A DNA stretch of 32,459 nucleotides from Anthropogastromicrobium sp963652495 (GCA_963652495.1 CAVJTU010000032.1:1-32459), one strand, 5' to 3'; numbered from the stretch's first letter, positions 1 through 9,008 are shown. The notes: a model not told the origin generated them from the sequence alone. Numbers and translations are program-made.

Positions 1-67
1 CGAGAGTGCAAAGCACGTAGCAATCTGGTATCAAAGGGGTCAAAATGCCTTTTGCCCCCAACACCAT
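1..67 (-). repeat. Modular intergenic repeat, copy A (cut by window edge)
   Basis: This stretch is nearly identical to the reverse complement of the right part of the copy at 7057-7165. It shares the inner hairpin GTGC/GCAC module (GAGAGTGCAAAGCACGTAGC) and the end module GGGGTCAAAATGCCTTTTG followed by CCCCCAACACCAT. Only part of the element is visible because the window begins inside it. It lies 40 bases beyond the stop codon of the leftward serine hydrolase gene, so like other copies it sits at a gene's 3' end. No coding capacity. Confidence 0.9.
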
Positions 68-106
68 ATTAAAAAAATTCAAACACCTTGCGTTTAATTT
101 TTGCAG

Positions 107-1786
107 CTATTCGGATTGTTGTGGCAAGCGTATTCCGTAGAGATGACCTGTAAACTCGCCTAAAAGCGTCTCCTCCTGTTTGCGAAGGAAAATGGTCACA
201 TCAGAGTCTCCAAATACCGCCTGAATGTGAATAGAGCCGACGCAGGTGTCAAGCAGATGGACACGAATGTACAGCATATTTTTATCCAGCCATGATGCGC
301 TCGCCGCATAGCGCATCGAAACTTCTACAGGCTCATCGGTACGATTTCCCATGTGAGTGGTCATTGTGAGCAAGCCTTCCTTTAACATACCGATACCAAA
401 TTCAATAGAAACCGTTTTATCAGAAACCGTCTCATCAGAAGCCGTCAGGGACGGGGAAATATGACTTTTCAGAGTTATCTTCCCTGTACCAAGCGGCTTC
501 TTTTTTGATGCTTGCTCCATCTCAAAAGAAACTTGCTCCCAGATCGCACTCGTGACGGCAGCAGCTTTATTTGTGCCATGCAGATTTCCGACAGCATCTT
601 TACGGATGCCATATGTTCCCTCAAAACTTGACATAATTTGCTGGAAATTCGCAAAAAAAGTCCCATTTATGTCATTGACATTTTCGGTTTTGTTGTTCAA
701 TGACTGAGGCATAGAGCCATACTGCTGCGGTAACGGACGCATTGCAAGTCCACGCAGAAACTGTTCAAATTCACACTTTTCAGCATCATTCGGAGTCCAC
801 GGCGCAAGTTTTCTTTCCAATTCCGGCAGGATATGTCTCCAGATGGCATCGTAGATCACTTGATTGCCGCCCTGATAGCCTTGGGTGTCGGCAGTCGTTA
901 CGATTGCGGTATTGTATTTCGGCAAAAGAATCACAAGCTGACCGCCCATGCCATAGCAAACGATTGCGTCATGCTCGCCAATCCAAAATTGAAGACCATA
1001 TCCCATAGATTCGGATGGTACAGGCCCCGTGACGCAGGTGGCTGTCTGAAAAGAGGTCGCTTTCTTAATATAATCAGCCGGTATATACTGCTTTCCATTT
1101 AAATTTCCCTGCTTTAAGATAAGAAGTGCAAACAGCATCAGATCACGCGAAGTCGCCATCAGTCCGGAGCCGCCCATGCTTATGCCAAAACCATCTTTTA
1201 AACAGTAGGCTTCCTTTGAAAAGCCAATTTCGTCCAGCACTTTTTTTCGCAGATAGTCCAGCATTGTCATGCCGGACAGCTTCTCCACAAGTGCGCAAAG
1301 TGTGTGAGTGGCAGAGGTGTCATAGTGAAACACCGTGCCCGGCTTGTGGGTCGGCAGGACAGTAAAAAAGCTCTTCACCCAGTCGGTTTTGGAGCTGAAT
1401 TTGTCATATGTGGTTGATGCGTGACAGGAACGCATGGAGAGCATGTCACGTATTGTGGTGGCTGCAAGCCACGGATGAACCTGCGAAGGATCCGGCGCAT
1501 ATTCCGGGAAAAATTTTACAATCGAATCGTCAAGCAAAAGACGGTCTTCCTCCTGCAAAAGTCCGATGGCGATGCTCACAAAACTCTTTGTGACAGAAAA
1601 CATCCGGTGAAGATCATCGCGCTTTACAGGGGCATAATACCCTTCTGCACACAGCTTTTCATCCTTCCACATCAAAAAACTATGCATACAGATTCCCTTT
1701 TGATCGATTTCTAGTAATGTATTTGCAATGCAAGAGGCAGACAGACCTGCTGCTTCTGGAAAATCGGTGGTTAGAATTGTATTCAT
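107..1786 (-). CDS. Serine hydrolase, beta-lactamase / penicillin-binding protein fold
   Basis: A 559-residue protein of the serine beta-lactamase-like family (class C beta-lactamases, esterases, D-peptidases). The SxxK motif is visible as SVTK (Ser64, Lys67), followed by a Tyr-containing second motif in YDTSATHTL and a Gly-rich segment GISMGGSGL. The catalytic domain covers about residues 15-340; the C-terminal 200 residues resemble a separate beta-rich domain that I cannot name. The start at 1786 is chosen because AAGGAGG lies eight to fourteen bases upstream; a longer frame to 1867 would cover the promoter. There is no signal peptide or membrane segment, so it is probably cytoplasmic. It is transcribed alone, divergently from the sugar importer. 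Substrate is unknown; resistance to antibiotics should not be assumed. Confidence 0.85.
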   Translation of the reverse strand: MNTILTTDFPEAAGLSASCIANTLLEIDQKGICMHSFLMWKDEKLCAEGYYAPVKRDDLHRMFSVTKSFVSIAIGLLQEEDRLLLDDSIVKFFPEYAPDPSQVHPWLAATTIRDMLSMRSCHASTTYDKFSSKTDWVKSFFTVLPTHKPGTVFHYDTSATHTLCALVEKLSGMTMLDYLRKKVLDEIGFSKEAYCLKDGFGISMGGSGLMATSRDLMLFALLILKQGNLNGKQYIPADYIKKATSFQTATCVTGPVPSESMGYGLQFWIGEHDAIVCYGMGGQLVILLPKYNTAIVTTADTQGYQGGNQVIYDAIWRHILPELERKLAPWTPNDAEKCEFEQFLRGLAMRPLPQQYGSMPQSLNNKTENVNDINGTFFANFQQIMSSFEGTYGIRKDAVGNLHGTNKAAAVTSAIWEQVSFEMEQASKKKPLGTGKITLKSHISPSLTASDETVSDKTVSIEFGIGMLKEGLLTMTTHMGNRTDEPVEVSMRYAASASWLDKNMLYIRVHLLDTCVGSIHIQAVFGDSDVTIFLRKQEETLLGEFTGHLYGIRLPQQSE

Positions 1787-1816
1787 AAAATAAAAAAATC
1801 CTCCTTGTTTTTGTTC

Positions 1817-1845
1817 AGTATAGGGCCTTGATAAAAAAATGTCAA
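1817..1845 (-). promoter_or_regulatory. Sigma-A promoter of the serine hydrolase gene
   Basis: On the minus strand TTGACA (1840-1845) is separated by exactly 17 bases from TATACT (1817-1822). The start codon lies at 1786, about 25 bases beyond the expected transcription start. The -35 is a perfect consensus match and the -10 is off by one base. Confidence 0.85.
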
Positions 1846-1907
1846 TCGGTAAACATATAGAAAACAAAGAAATTTTTCAAAAAGTGACGGAAACACATTT
1901 GAAAAGA

Positions 1908-1967
1908 AAACGTTTATTGGTTAAAATTAAAAAAATGCTTGTAATTTTAACGTTTAAGTAGTAAAAT
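1908..1967 (+). promoter_or_regulatory. Promoter of the first importer with two CG-centred palindromes
   Basis: TTGTAA (1939-1944), 17 bases, TAAAAT (1962-1967) form a sigma-A promoter ahead of the binding-protein gene at 2022. Two CG-centred palindromes flank or overlap it: AAACGTTT at 1908-1915 and TTAACGTTTAA at 1947-1957, the latter inside the spacer. Their centres are 40 bases apart, close to four helical turns. LacI-family repressors and CcpA bind CG-centred palindromes, so these are candidate operators; the regulator is not identified. Confidence 0.55.
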
Positions 1968-2021
1968 ACACCCAAGGACGTTGTTATATACAACAATGAC
2001 ACAATTAAGGAGGATTTCTAA

Positions 2022-3515
2022 ATGGAGAAGAGAAAACTGATGGCACTTGCATCAAGTGCTGCTATGGTGCTGACTTCTATGGGCATGGCACCAGCTGTTG
2101 CTATGGCTGATGAAGTAGAGAAGCCTGAGAAGATCACCATGATGGTTGATGGTACCGTTTTCACACAGGAGAACGGACAGGCAGAGTTTAAAGCAAAGTG
2201 GGAAGAACTTACCGGTATTGAGCTTGAGATCATCCAGCCAGACCATTCACAGTACTATGATGTATTGGGTCAGACAATTGCAGGCGGCGATTGGCCGGAT
2301 GTCGTTCTGTTAGGTTCCACTTACTACGCAAGCTACGCAGCTGAGGGCGTTCTGTGGGATATGACAGAGGCATATGACAATTCTGAGCTAAAGGATCGCG
2401 TTAACGATCAGAGCGTTATCGACGGTTTAAAGATTGATGGTTCTCTGTATGGAATTTCTCCTGCAAGAGGAAACGGATGTATCACTTATGTAAAGAAGGC
2501 TTGGTTAGATAACTGCGGACTGGAAGTTCCGACCAATTACGAAGAGTATCTGGCAATGCTCGAAGCATTTACCACAGGCGATCCGGACGGAAATGGTGTT
2601 GATGGCGATACATATGGTGTATCTTCCGCAGGTCTGATCGGAACTGAGGCACCGTATACCAACTATCTGCCAGAGTTCTATCAGGATGCGTATCCGAGCT
2701 TCTACAAGAACGATGACGGCGAATGGGTAGATGGTTTCACAGAAGATTCCATGAAGGATGCTTTAGAGAGATTAAAGAGTGCATATGAGGCTGGCTACAT
2801 TGATAAGGAGTCTCTGACGAATGCAACATCGGACTGCCGTACCAAGTTCTATGAGGACAAGTTCGGTGTATTCACATATTGGGCAGGAACATGGGCAACC
2901 AACCTTAAGACCAACCTTGAGGCAAACAACATCGACAGCGAGTTAGTAGCAATTCCTCCGATTGAGGAGCTTGGTGCTTATACTGAGCGTGTTGCTCCGG
3001 CTTGGTGTATCACGGAGGCTTGCTCAAATCCGGAAGGCGTATTTAAGTATTTCATCGAGACGATGTTAGATGGCGGCGATATGCAGTTCTTATGGACATA
3101 TGGTGTTGAGGGTACTCACTGGTCCACAGCAGCTGAGGAAGTTTGCGGTGTTACCTACGAGGAAGGTCAGTTCCACATGTTAGAGAACATGGAGAAGGAA
3201 GGCACTGTTTATACAAAGAACCACATCGATCCGATGCTGGCGATTACTACTCTTGAGAACGATCCGAAGGCAGATGCAGTAGCAGAGGAAGCACAGACTT
3301 CAGCAAAGACCTTCCAGGAAAACAGCAAGATGGCTCAGTTGGTTATCTCTACTGATGAGATGGCAGAGTACAACGGTGACCTGACAACACTGAAGAACGA
3401 AGTAATCGCTAAGGTTGTTACTCAGGGCATGAGCGTTGAGGATGGTATGAAGTATTTTGATGAGCAGGGCGGAAACGACTGGTCTCAGAAGATTGTAGAT
3501 TCTCTGAACAACTAA
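2022..3515 (+). CDS. Extracellular sugar-binding protein of a CUT1 ABC importer (YtcQ/LipO-like)
   Basis: A 497-residue solute-binding protein. The N-terminus is a signal peptide (residues 1-29, positive MEKRK, hydrophobic core, cleavage likely after AVAMA before DE). The mature part has the binding-protein fold with segments such as GGDWPDVVLLGS and the DPDGNGVDGDTYG motif typical of the large YtcQ/LipO group that partners LplB/YtcP permeases. AAGGAGG lies eight bases before the ATG. It lacks the lipobox cysteine expected of a Gram-positive binding protein. The two permease genes follow, after a 188-base gap with a hairpin that could lower their expression relative to this gene. Substrate is probably an oligosaccharide; relatives import pectin-derived sugars, but the ligand here cannot be read from sequence. 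Confidence 0.9.
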   Translation: MEKRKLMALASSAAMVLTSMGMAPAVAMADEVEKPEKITMMVDGTVFTQENGQAEFKAKWEELTGIELEIIQPDHSQYYDVLGQTIAGGDWPDVVLLGSTYYASYAAEGVLWDMTEAYDNSELKDRVNDQSVIDGLKIDGSLYGISPARGNGCITYVKKAWLDNCGLEVPTNYEEYLAMLEAFTTGDPDGNGVDGDTYGVSSAGLIGTEAPYTNYLPEFYQDAYPSFYKNDDGEWVDGFTEDSMKDALERLKSAYEAGYIDKESLTNATSDCRTKFYEDKFGVFTYWAGTWATNLKTNLEANNIDSELVAIPPIEELGAYTERVAPAWCITEACSNPEGVFKYFIETMLDGGDMQFLWTYGVEGTHWSTAAEEVCGVTYEEGQFHMLENMEKEGTVYTKNHIDPMLAITTLENDPKADAVAEEAQTSAKTFQENSKMAQLVISTDEMAEYNGDLTTLKNEVIAKVVTQGMSVEDGMKYFDEQGGNDWSQKIVDSLNN

Positions 3516-3589
3516 TCGGTCCAAGACCAGACCTGTGTTGTTTTGAATTACGAAAAATGCAGGATAATCGATTTGTATGACAGACGGAT

Positions 3590-3635
3590 AGCTGCAGAGA
3601 GGCATATCGTAAAAATTGACTCTCCGCGGCTTTTC
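3590..3635 (+). terminator. Hairpin with short T-run between binding protein and permease genes
   Basis: AGCTGCAGAGA (3590-3600) can pair with TCTCCGCGGCT (3621-3631), with one G-U pair and one mismatch, and is followed by TTTT. The loop is 20 bases. It fits a leaky terminator or an mRNA-stabilising hairpin that keeps the binding protein in excess over the permeases. It is not a strong terminator. Confidence 0.5.
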
Positions 3636-3703
3636 CGTTGTTCAAACAGGTGCTGCGAGTGCGTCGGCATCGAAAATACCAATATCATAAAAAGGAGAAT
3701 GCG

Positions 3704-4675
3704 ATGGCAAAAAAGAACACACTGACACTCCCGGACGGGACTGTCGTATCACACAAGAAGCCGCTTAAGGATCAGATCTATAAGTATAGATGGTTTTATC
3801 TGATGTTCCTTCCGGTATTCCTCTTCGTAGTGGTATTCTATTATCTGCCAATGTTTGGTATTATTTACTCATTTACCGAATATAAGCTGATCAAGGATCC
3901 GGTATGGACGGGACTTAAGAACTTTGAGACACTGTTTTCAAAGCCAATGTTCTGGCGTGCATTTAAAAATACGCTGTTTTTAAGTATTACGAAGCTGCTT
4001 TTGAACACGTTTGCGGCTGTAGTAATATCACTATTATTGAATGAGATCATAAATGTCCATTTTAAGAAGGTTGCACAGACAATCATTTATCTGCCTCACT
4101 TCTTATCATGGGTAGTTACGGCATCTGTATTCGGTTTGATTCTCTCACCATCCAGCTCAGGTCTGGTAAACTCCTTCCTTGTAGCAATCGGTGTAGTTGA
4201 GAAGGGAAGCGAGATCTATTTCCTTGGAAGCGCAAAGTGGTGGACGCCTATGTTCTTCGTAATCAATGTATGGAAGGACACAGGATGGCAGACGATCATC
4301 ATCATGGCAACACTTGTCGGTATCAGCCAGGAAATTTATGAGGCAGCTGCGATTGATGGTGCAGGACGCTGGAAGAAGATGTGGTATATCACCATGCCGG
4401 CACTGGCCAATACGATCATCACCGTTATCATCCTGAATCTGGCAAAGGTTCTGAATTTGTTCGAGTCTGTATTCGTATTGCAGAATGACGCTGTTATGGA
4501 AAAGGCAGAGGTTATCCAGACCTATGTTTACAACCAGACATTCAACAGCGGCGGTATTCCAAACTATGGTTATACCACAGCTGTAGGTTTGTTCAAGTCA
4601 CTTGTCGGCTGCGTACTCGTGCTGATCTGCAACTATATCAGTAAGAAAGTCCGCAACGGACGTGGTATTGTATAA
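3704..4675 (+). CDS. ABC sugar permease, LplB-like
   Basis: A 323-residue inner-membrane permease of a CUT1 sugar importer. The N-terminus reads KDQIYKYRWFYLMFLPV and then several hydrophobic segments, the signature of LplB-type permeases. The EAA loop that docks the ATPase is EIYEAAAIDGAGRWKKMWYI near residue 220. The start at 3704 (MAKKNTL) is preceded by AAAGGAGAA; a frame extending to 3638 has no ribosome site. It lies between its binding protein and the second permease, 15 bases before the latter. No ATPase gene is present; such systems share an MsmX-type ATPase encoded elsewhere. Confidence 0.92.
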   Translation: MAKKNTLTLPDGTVVSHKKPLKDQIYKYRWFYLMFLPVFLFVVVFYYLPMFGIIYSFTEYKLIKDPVWTGLKNFETLFSKPMFWRAFKNTLFLSITKLLLNTFAAVVISLLLNEIINVHFKKVAQTIIYLPHFLSWVVTASVFGLILSPSSSGLVNSFLVAIGVVEKGSEIYFLGSAKWWTPMFFVINVWKDTGWQTIIIMATLVGISQEIYEAAAIDGAGRWKKMWYITMPALANTIITVIILNLAKVLNLFESVFVLQNDAVMEKAEVIQTYVYNQTFNSGGIPNYGYTTAVGLFKSLVGCVLVLICNYISKKVRNGRGIV

Positions 4676-4690
4676 GGAGGTGGAGATAAG

Positions 4691-5533
4691 ATGAAAGATC
4701 GTCCAAAGATTAGAGTTTTTAATGTGATTAATGGAATCCTCTTTATTGTGATCTCCATTATTATGCTGATCCCGATTTACAAGGTATTAGTCGATTCCTT
4801 CGATTTAAATTCAGCATATGGTATGAGACTGTGGCCAAAGCAGTTTGGTCTGGCAGGATATGCAAGTGTATTATCGAACCCGACTCTGTATCGTCCGCTT
4901 CTGATTTCAGTTGGAACGACACTTGTTGGAACGTTCCTTGGTCTGGCGCTCTCCACACTTGGTGCATATGTGCTGATTCAGTGGGATATGCCGGGAAGAA
5001 CATTCTTTGCAAACTTTTTGCTGTTTACCATGATCTTCAACGGTGGTATGATTCCTACATACTTAGTTATGAAGAACTTAGGTCTGACAAACAACCTGCT
5101 CGGCGTTGTTTTGCTTCCGGCAATCAACATCTATAACCTCGTATTGATGCGTAACTTCTTCGAGGGCATTCCGCAGAGTTTGTTTGAGGCAGCCACACTT
5201 GACGGATGTACGCCAATGGCAACCTTCATCAAGGTCGTGCTTCCGCTTTCTAAGGCAGCACTTGCTTCCATCGGTCTGATGTTTGCAGTTTCTTACTGGA
5301 ATGATTATACAAATTATAAGCTGTATATCACAGATTCCAATCTGTACAACTTCCAGATGAAGCTGAGAAGTATCATGATGGGAAGTGATCTTCCTCAGGC
5401 AAATGGCGGTGCAACCGAGAATACGGTAAAGAGTGCAGCAATCATTATCGCGATTCTGCCATTCATGATCCTGTATCCGTTCCTGCAGAAATACTTCGTA
5501 AAGGGTGTTAATGTAGGAGCCGTAAAGGGCTAA
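4691..5533 (+). CDS. ABC sugar permease, YtcP-like
   Basis: A 280-residue permease, the second membrane subunit of the importer. It has about six membrane segments and the EAA loop SLFEAATLDGCTPMATFIKV near residue 165, and ends in the typical KYFVKGVNVGAVKG tail of the YtcP group. AAGGAGGTGGAGATAAG directly precedes the ATG. It is 15 bases after the LplB-like gene and is followed by a strong terminator, so the importer operon ends here. Confidence 0.93.
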   Translation: MKDRPKIRVFNVINGILFIVISIIMLIPIYKVLVDSFDLNSAYGMRLWPKQFGLAGYASVLSNPTLYRPLLISVGTTLVGTFLGLALSTLGAYVLIQWDMPGRTFFANFLLFTMIFNGGMIPTYLVMKNLGLTNNLLGVVLLPAINIYNLVLMRNFFEGIPQSLFEAATLDGCTPMATFIKVVLPLSKAALASIGLMFAVSYWNDYTNYKLYITDSNLYNFQMKLRSIMMGSDLPQANGGATENTVKSAAIIIAILPFMILYPFLQKYFVKGVNVGAVKG

Positions 5534-5546
5534 AAGTATAAGAAAA

Positions 5547-5579
5547 AGCGCTGTTGCCATTTGGCGACAGCGCTCTTTT
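5547..5579 (+). terminator. Intrinsic terminator of the first importer operon
   Basis: AGCGCTGTTGCC (5547-5558) pairs with GGCGACAGCGCT (5563-5574) in a 12-base stem with one G-U pair and a four-base loop, followed by CTTTT. It starts 14 bases after the permease stop codon. Confidence 0.88.
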
Positions 5580-5589
5580 GCGTTATAAT
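5561..5589 (+). promoter_or_regulatory. Probable promoter of the first MATE gene
   Basis: A perfect TATAAT (5584-5589) lies 17 bases after TTGGCG (5561-5566), a 4/6 match to the -35 consensus. The -35 would sit inside the terminator stem of the preceding operon. The start codon follows at 5624. Confidence 0.55.
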
Positions 5590-5623
5590 GCTACTAAAAA
5601 GGCAAAGGAAGGGTAAGACGGAT

Positions 5624-6988
5624 ATGGCGAAAGCAAAAGTAACCGAAAAAAACATTCAATTGATTTTGCACGGCAGCATGGGGCGGGCGATATTGGCATT
5701 GGCAGTGCCGGTAGTAATCAATAGCTTTTTACAGACCATGTACAACCTGACAGATACGTACTGGCTCGGTCAGCTGGGAACAAATGAGTTGGCAGCTATC
5801 AATCTGGTGTCACCGCTGCAGCAGATCGTAGTGAATTTTGGTTCAGGATTGACAGTGGCAGGAGCCGTGCTGATTGCGCAGCTGATTGGTGCCGGAAAAA
5901 AAGCGGAAGCAGGTTCGATGGCGAGCCAGATTTTTGTATGCGCAATGATATTTTCAATCATTTGTGCAGGTGCGATTGCAATTTTCACTCCGGCTGTGGT
6001 AAAATGGCTAGGAGCAGATGGGCCGACAGAAGCAGTGGCAAATGTGTATCTTCGCATTGTTATATTGGATATGCCATTTCTATATATGGTAAATATCTTT
6101 GCCGCGATACGGCAGGCGCAGGGTGATACGGTCTCGCCGATGTTTTTAAATCTGACAGGTATTCTGCTCAATGTCGTACTTGACCCGCTTTTAATGCTTG
6201 TATTTCATATGGGTGCAGCAGGCGCGGCACTTGCAACTGTCGCAGCAAAGGCCGTTCCGGCGGTATTGTCACAGATTATCCTCTACAGAGATAAGGTTGG
6301 CGTGCGCATTCATTTAAAGGGCTTTCATTTTGAAAAAAATAAGCTGAAAAGCATTCTGGTAGTAGGCTTGCCGACAGCGATCGGCGGCAGTACCATGCAG
6401 CTTGGCTTTCTTTTGATGAGCCGGAATGTGTACGTATATGGTACGCAGGCGATGGCTGCATACGGCATCGGAAATAAAGTAAATGGTCTTATCACATTGC
6501 CGTCAAACGGCATCGGTTCCGCAGTAGCCACGATAGTCGGTCAGAATATCGGAGCGAATCAGCTTGACCGCGCCGATAAGGGATATCGTCTTGCGAGACG
6601 GGCAAGTGTAATCTTTTTGTTTGTCGGAGGAGTGATTTTGTCGCGCCCATTTTTGTCAGAGGCGATTGTCGGACTGTTTTCAAATGACGAGCAGGTGATT
6701 GCCATGGCAGCGGATTTTCTTAGCATCATGGCATTGTGGTGTTTTACAAATGGTGTGTACAATTCCACGAGCGGACTGTTTCAGGGAAGCGGTCATACCG
6801 AAGTCACGATGGCAGTCGATGCGACAAGGCTGTGGGTATTTCGTTTTGCGACACTTTTTGTGTGCGAGCATTGGCTGAATATGGGAGTACGCAGTATCTG
6901 GTACAGTGTCGTTGTCAGCAATGCGCTGTCAGCAGTAGTGCTGTATGTGGTATATCGCACCGGGCTGTGGAGAAAGAAGCGCGGGTGA
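5624..6988 (+). CDS. MATE family multidrug/cation exporter
   Basis: A 454-residue membrane transporter of the MATE family (NorM/DinF-like), which exports cationic drugs or metabolites using a sodium or proton gradient. Two related six-helix halves are seen: the first begins GRAILALAVPVVINSFLQTMYNLTDTYWLG, the second near KSILVVGLPTAIGGSTMQLGF. I placed the start at MAKAKV (5624), preceded by AAGGAAGGG; the frame opens earlier with TTG at 5561 but that lies inside the terminator stem. The gene stands between the first importer and the LacI/HAD pair and has its own likely promoter. Substrate cannot be deduced. Confidence 0.92.
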   Translation: MAKAKVTEKNIQLILHGSMGRAILALAVPVVINSFLQTMYNLTDTYWLGQLGTNELAAINLVSPLQQIVVNFGSGLTVAGAVLIAQLIGAGKKAEAGSMASQIFVCAMIFSIICAGAIAIFTPAVVKWLGADGPTEAVANVYLRIVILDMPFLYMVNIFAAIRQAQGDTVSPMFLNLTGILLNVVLDPLLMLVFHMGAAGAALATVAAKAVPAVLSQIILYRDKVGVRIHLKGFHFEKNKLKSILVVGLPTAIGGSTMQLGFLLMSRNVYVYGTQAMAAYGIGNKVNGLITLPSNGIGSAVATIVGQNIGANQLDRADKGYRLARRASVIFLFVGGVILSRPFLSEAIVGLFSNDEQVIAMAADFLSIMALWCFTNGVYNSTSGLFQGSGHTEVTMAVDATRLWVFRFATLFVCEHWLNMGVRSIWYSVVVSNALSAVVLYVVYRTGLWRKKRG

Positions 6989-7056
6989 GGGTGCAACCCG
7001 GCAGGTTACGTGGCAGAGGAAAATTTCGGGAAAGCGCTGTTGGGAGCACGTAGGTT

Positions 7057-7165
7057 ATGATGTTGGGGTCAAAAGGCATTTTGACCCCTTTGATATCAGA
7101 TTGCTACGTGCTTTGCACTCTCGCAATCTTGCATCGGCTTTCTGACCTTTTGACCCTGATATCAT
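7057..7165 (+). repeat. Modular intergenic repeat, copy B (109 bp, longest form)
   Basis: The element starts ATGATGTTGGGGTCAAAAGG and ends CCTTTTGACCCTGATATCAT. The inner part holds a second inverted repeat, AGATTGC...GCAATCT, with GTGC-TTT-GCAC at its centre, then CTTGCATCGGCTTTCTGACC, a module shared with copies C and D. It lies 68 bases after the MATE stop codon and 31 bases before the HAD gene start. Its right end TTGACC is 15 bases upstream of CATACT, a weak promoter-like pair that might serve the HAD gene. Confidence 0.93.
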
Positions 7166-7196
7166 GTTATCATACTCTTGTGGAAAGGAAAAGAAA

Positions 7197-7844
7197 ATGA
7201 GTTACAAACTTGCTATATTTGACTTAGATGGAACAATTCTTGATACATTAGAAGATTTAAAAGAGAGCACCAATGCGGCACTTGCGGCGAATGGATATCC
7301 GGCACGTACACTTGATGAGGTGCGCCGCTTTGTCGGAAACGGCATCGGAAAGCTGATTGAGCGTGCTGTGCCGCAGGGAATATCAAAGGAAGCGGCAGAA
7401 AAGACACTGGAGAGCTTTAAGGTGCACTATGGGATACACTGCGCAGACCATACAAAGCCATATGATGGGATTCCAAAGCTGCTAGAGGACTTGCGTGGAT
7501 GTGGCATTCAGACGGCAGTTGTCTCGAATAAGGCTGACTTTGCCGTACAGGAACTGTGCAGCCAATATTTTCCGGGCGCATTTGATTTTGTGGTTGGTGA
7601 GCGCCAAGGGATCCGCAGAAAACCGTGTCCGGACAGCGTCTTCGAGGTGTTAAAGACATTGAAAAAGACGGCAGATGAGGCGGTTTATATTGGAGATTCG
7701 GATGTCGATGTTGAGACTGCAAAGCAGGCAGGCATGGACGGAATCTTTGTGAACTGGGGCTTTCGTGGCAGAGATTTTTTGATTGAGCATGGTGCAGCGC
7801 GTATTGTCGATACGCCAGAGGAGCTTGAACAGTTAATTGTGTGA
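7197..7844 (+). CDS. HAD-family phosphatase, phosphoglycolate phosphatase-like
   Basis: A 215-residue cytoplasmic phosphatase of the haloacid dehalogenase superfamily, subfamily I with a helical cap (Gph/PgmB group). Motif I is FDLDGTILDT (nucleophile Asp9), motif II is AVVSNKAD, and motif IV is YIGDSDVDVETAKQAG. The start at MSYKLA (7197) is chosen over an ATG at 7164, which lies at the end of the repeat; GGAAAGG precedes 7197. The regulator gene follows after 34 bases, probably in the same transcript. The sequence fits phosphoglycolate phosphatase but other sugar phosphates are possible. Confidence 0.9.
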   Translation: MSYKLAIFDLDGTILDTLEDLKESTNAALAANGYPARTLDEVRRFVGNGIGKLIERAVPQGISKEAAEKTLESFKVHYGIHCADHTKPYDGIPKLLEDLRGCGIQTAVVSNKADFAVQELCSQYFPGAFDFVVGERQGIRRKPCPDSVFEVLKTLKKTADEAVYIGDSDVDVETAKQAGMDGIFVNWGFRGRDFLIEHGAARIVDTPEELEQLIV

Positions 7845-7878
7845 AAGAGAATAATTCAGGGAAAAGGACTGGTAGAAA

Positions 7879-8865
7879 ATGGCAGTAACAGCAAAGGATG
7901 TCGCAGAGGCCTGCGGTGTATCGCGCATCACCGTGAACCGGGCGCTCAGCGGCAATGAAAACGTAAAGCCAGAGACACGTGAGAAAATTCTGGAAAAGGC
8001 ACAGGAAATGGGTTATGTCCCCAATTTGATCGCACGAAGTCTTGTGAATGGCAAGAGCCATATGATTGGCATTATCGTTTCCGATGTCAGAAATCTGTAT
8101 TTTTCTGAGATTGTCGATGCGATTACTCATCGGGCAAGGGAGCGCGGCTATATGGTCTGCACCTGTACGCATGATAATGACACTATGGAAGAAAAGCATC
8201 TGATCGAGATGATGAAGGGGTATTGTGTCGATGGTATGATTTTAAATTGTGTGAACAGAGGAGAGGAATTTAAGCGATGGCTCGACAATCTGGAGATGAA
8301 ATATGTGATTCTCGGATATCAGCTGCTTCCGGGAAGTTATACGGTTGGTATCAATGAAAACAAGTCGGTGAAGGATGTTGTTCGATTTTTAAAGGCGCAT
8401 GGCTATAACAGGCAGGTATTTGTTGTGCCCCCTCTGTATGCGGAGGATGGAATGATCAATATTCCACATTATCAGCGTGCTTCCGGATTTAAGGAGGAGG
8501 CTGAACGGCAGGGATGTGATTATCGCGTTTTCTATGGGAAGGATACAAATGAGCAGGCATTAGCGTATTTAAAGAACAATACAGGCGAAAAAACAGTGCT
8601 GTTATGCACAGGTGAAATGTTTGCACTGCCGCTTCAAAAATTTTTGAAGAAAAACGGATTCAAATGTCCGCGTGATTATGGTCTTATGACGTATGACCGA
8701 TTGATGTATCGATTTTGGAACGAAGAGGCAATTGCTGCAGTGGATAACCATGTGGAGCAGATTGGAGCGAGTGCGGCAGATGCTGTTATTGATTTAATTG
8801 AAGGCAGAAAAATTCCAGAGGATACAGAGGTGTCATATGATTTAGAAGAGGGAACATCACTTTGA
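7879..8865 (+). CDS. LacI-family transcriptional regulator
   Basis: A 328-residue repressor. Residues 3-50 form the LacI helix-turn-helix (VTAKDVAEACGVSRITVNRALSG) and hinge (GYVPNLIARSLVNGKS); the rest is a periplasmic-binding-like sugar sensor (MIGIIVSDVRNLYFSEIV). A terminator follows directly and the second sugar importer begins about 250 bases downstream, so control of that importer, and possibly of the first, is the natural inference. The ribosome site is weak (AAAGGA). Unusual: the sensor is a little short at its end and closes with DLEEGTSL. Effector unknown. Confidence 0.93.
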   Translation: MAVTAKDVAEACGVSRITVNRALSGNENVKPETREKILEKAQEMGYVPNLIARSLVNGKSHMIGIIVSDVRNLYFSEIVDAITHRARERGYMVCTCTHDNDTMEEKHLIEMMKGYCVDGMILNCVNRGEEFKRWLDNLEMKYVILGYQLLPGSYTVGINENKSVKDVVRFLKAHGYNRQVFVVPPLYAEDGMINIPHYQRASGFKEEAERQGCDYRVFYGKDTNEQALAYLKNNTGEKTVLLCTGEMFALPLQKFLKKNGFKCPRDYGLMTYDRLMYRFWNEEAIAAVDNHVEQIGASAADAVIDLIEGRKIPEDTEVSYDLEEGTSL

Positions 8866-8888
8866 GGGTGATGCTCCTTCTTTTTTTG
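8851..8888 (+). terminator. Intrinsic terminator of the HAD-LacI unit
   Basis: GGAACATCAC (8851-8860) pairs with GTGATGCTCC (8868-8877 area) with one internal mismatch, followed by TTCTTTTTTT. The stem begins before the stop codon of the regulator gene, so the last codons are part of the hairpin. Confidence 0.85.
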
Positions 8889-8980
8889 TGCACGGATTAC
8901 TGTTGAACCGCGTTTGTAGGAAAAAATTCCGGGAGTAATAACTTTTATATGAAAAAAGCATATAAAAATTAAAAAAACGG

Positions 8981-9008
8981 TTGACAAACTGTGAAAATAG
9001 ATTATAAT
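8981..9008 (+). promoter_or_regulatory. Sigma-A promoter of the second importer operon
   Basis: A perfect TTGACA (8981-8986) and perfect TATAAT (9003-9008) with a 16-base spacer. Expected transcription start is near 9015, leaving a leader of about 105 bases before the ATG at 9121. With two consensus hexamers the promoter should be strong unless repressed. Confidence 0.88.

Noticed and set aside
107..1786. An antibiotic-resistance beta-lactamase
   Set aside because: The fold motifs are present, but there is no signal peptide and the length (559 residues) and extra domain are unlike true beta-lactamases.
5078..5560. A 160-codon leftward open frame antisense to the YtcP-like permease
   Set aside because: It lies opposite a clear permease gene and its translation has no recognisable motif or ribosome site; it is a shadow of the permease codon pattern.
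7417..8199. A 260-codon leftward open frame across the HAD and LacI genes
   Set aside because: It spans two well-supported genes on the other strand and has a Cys/His-rich shadow-type composition with no domain.
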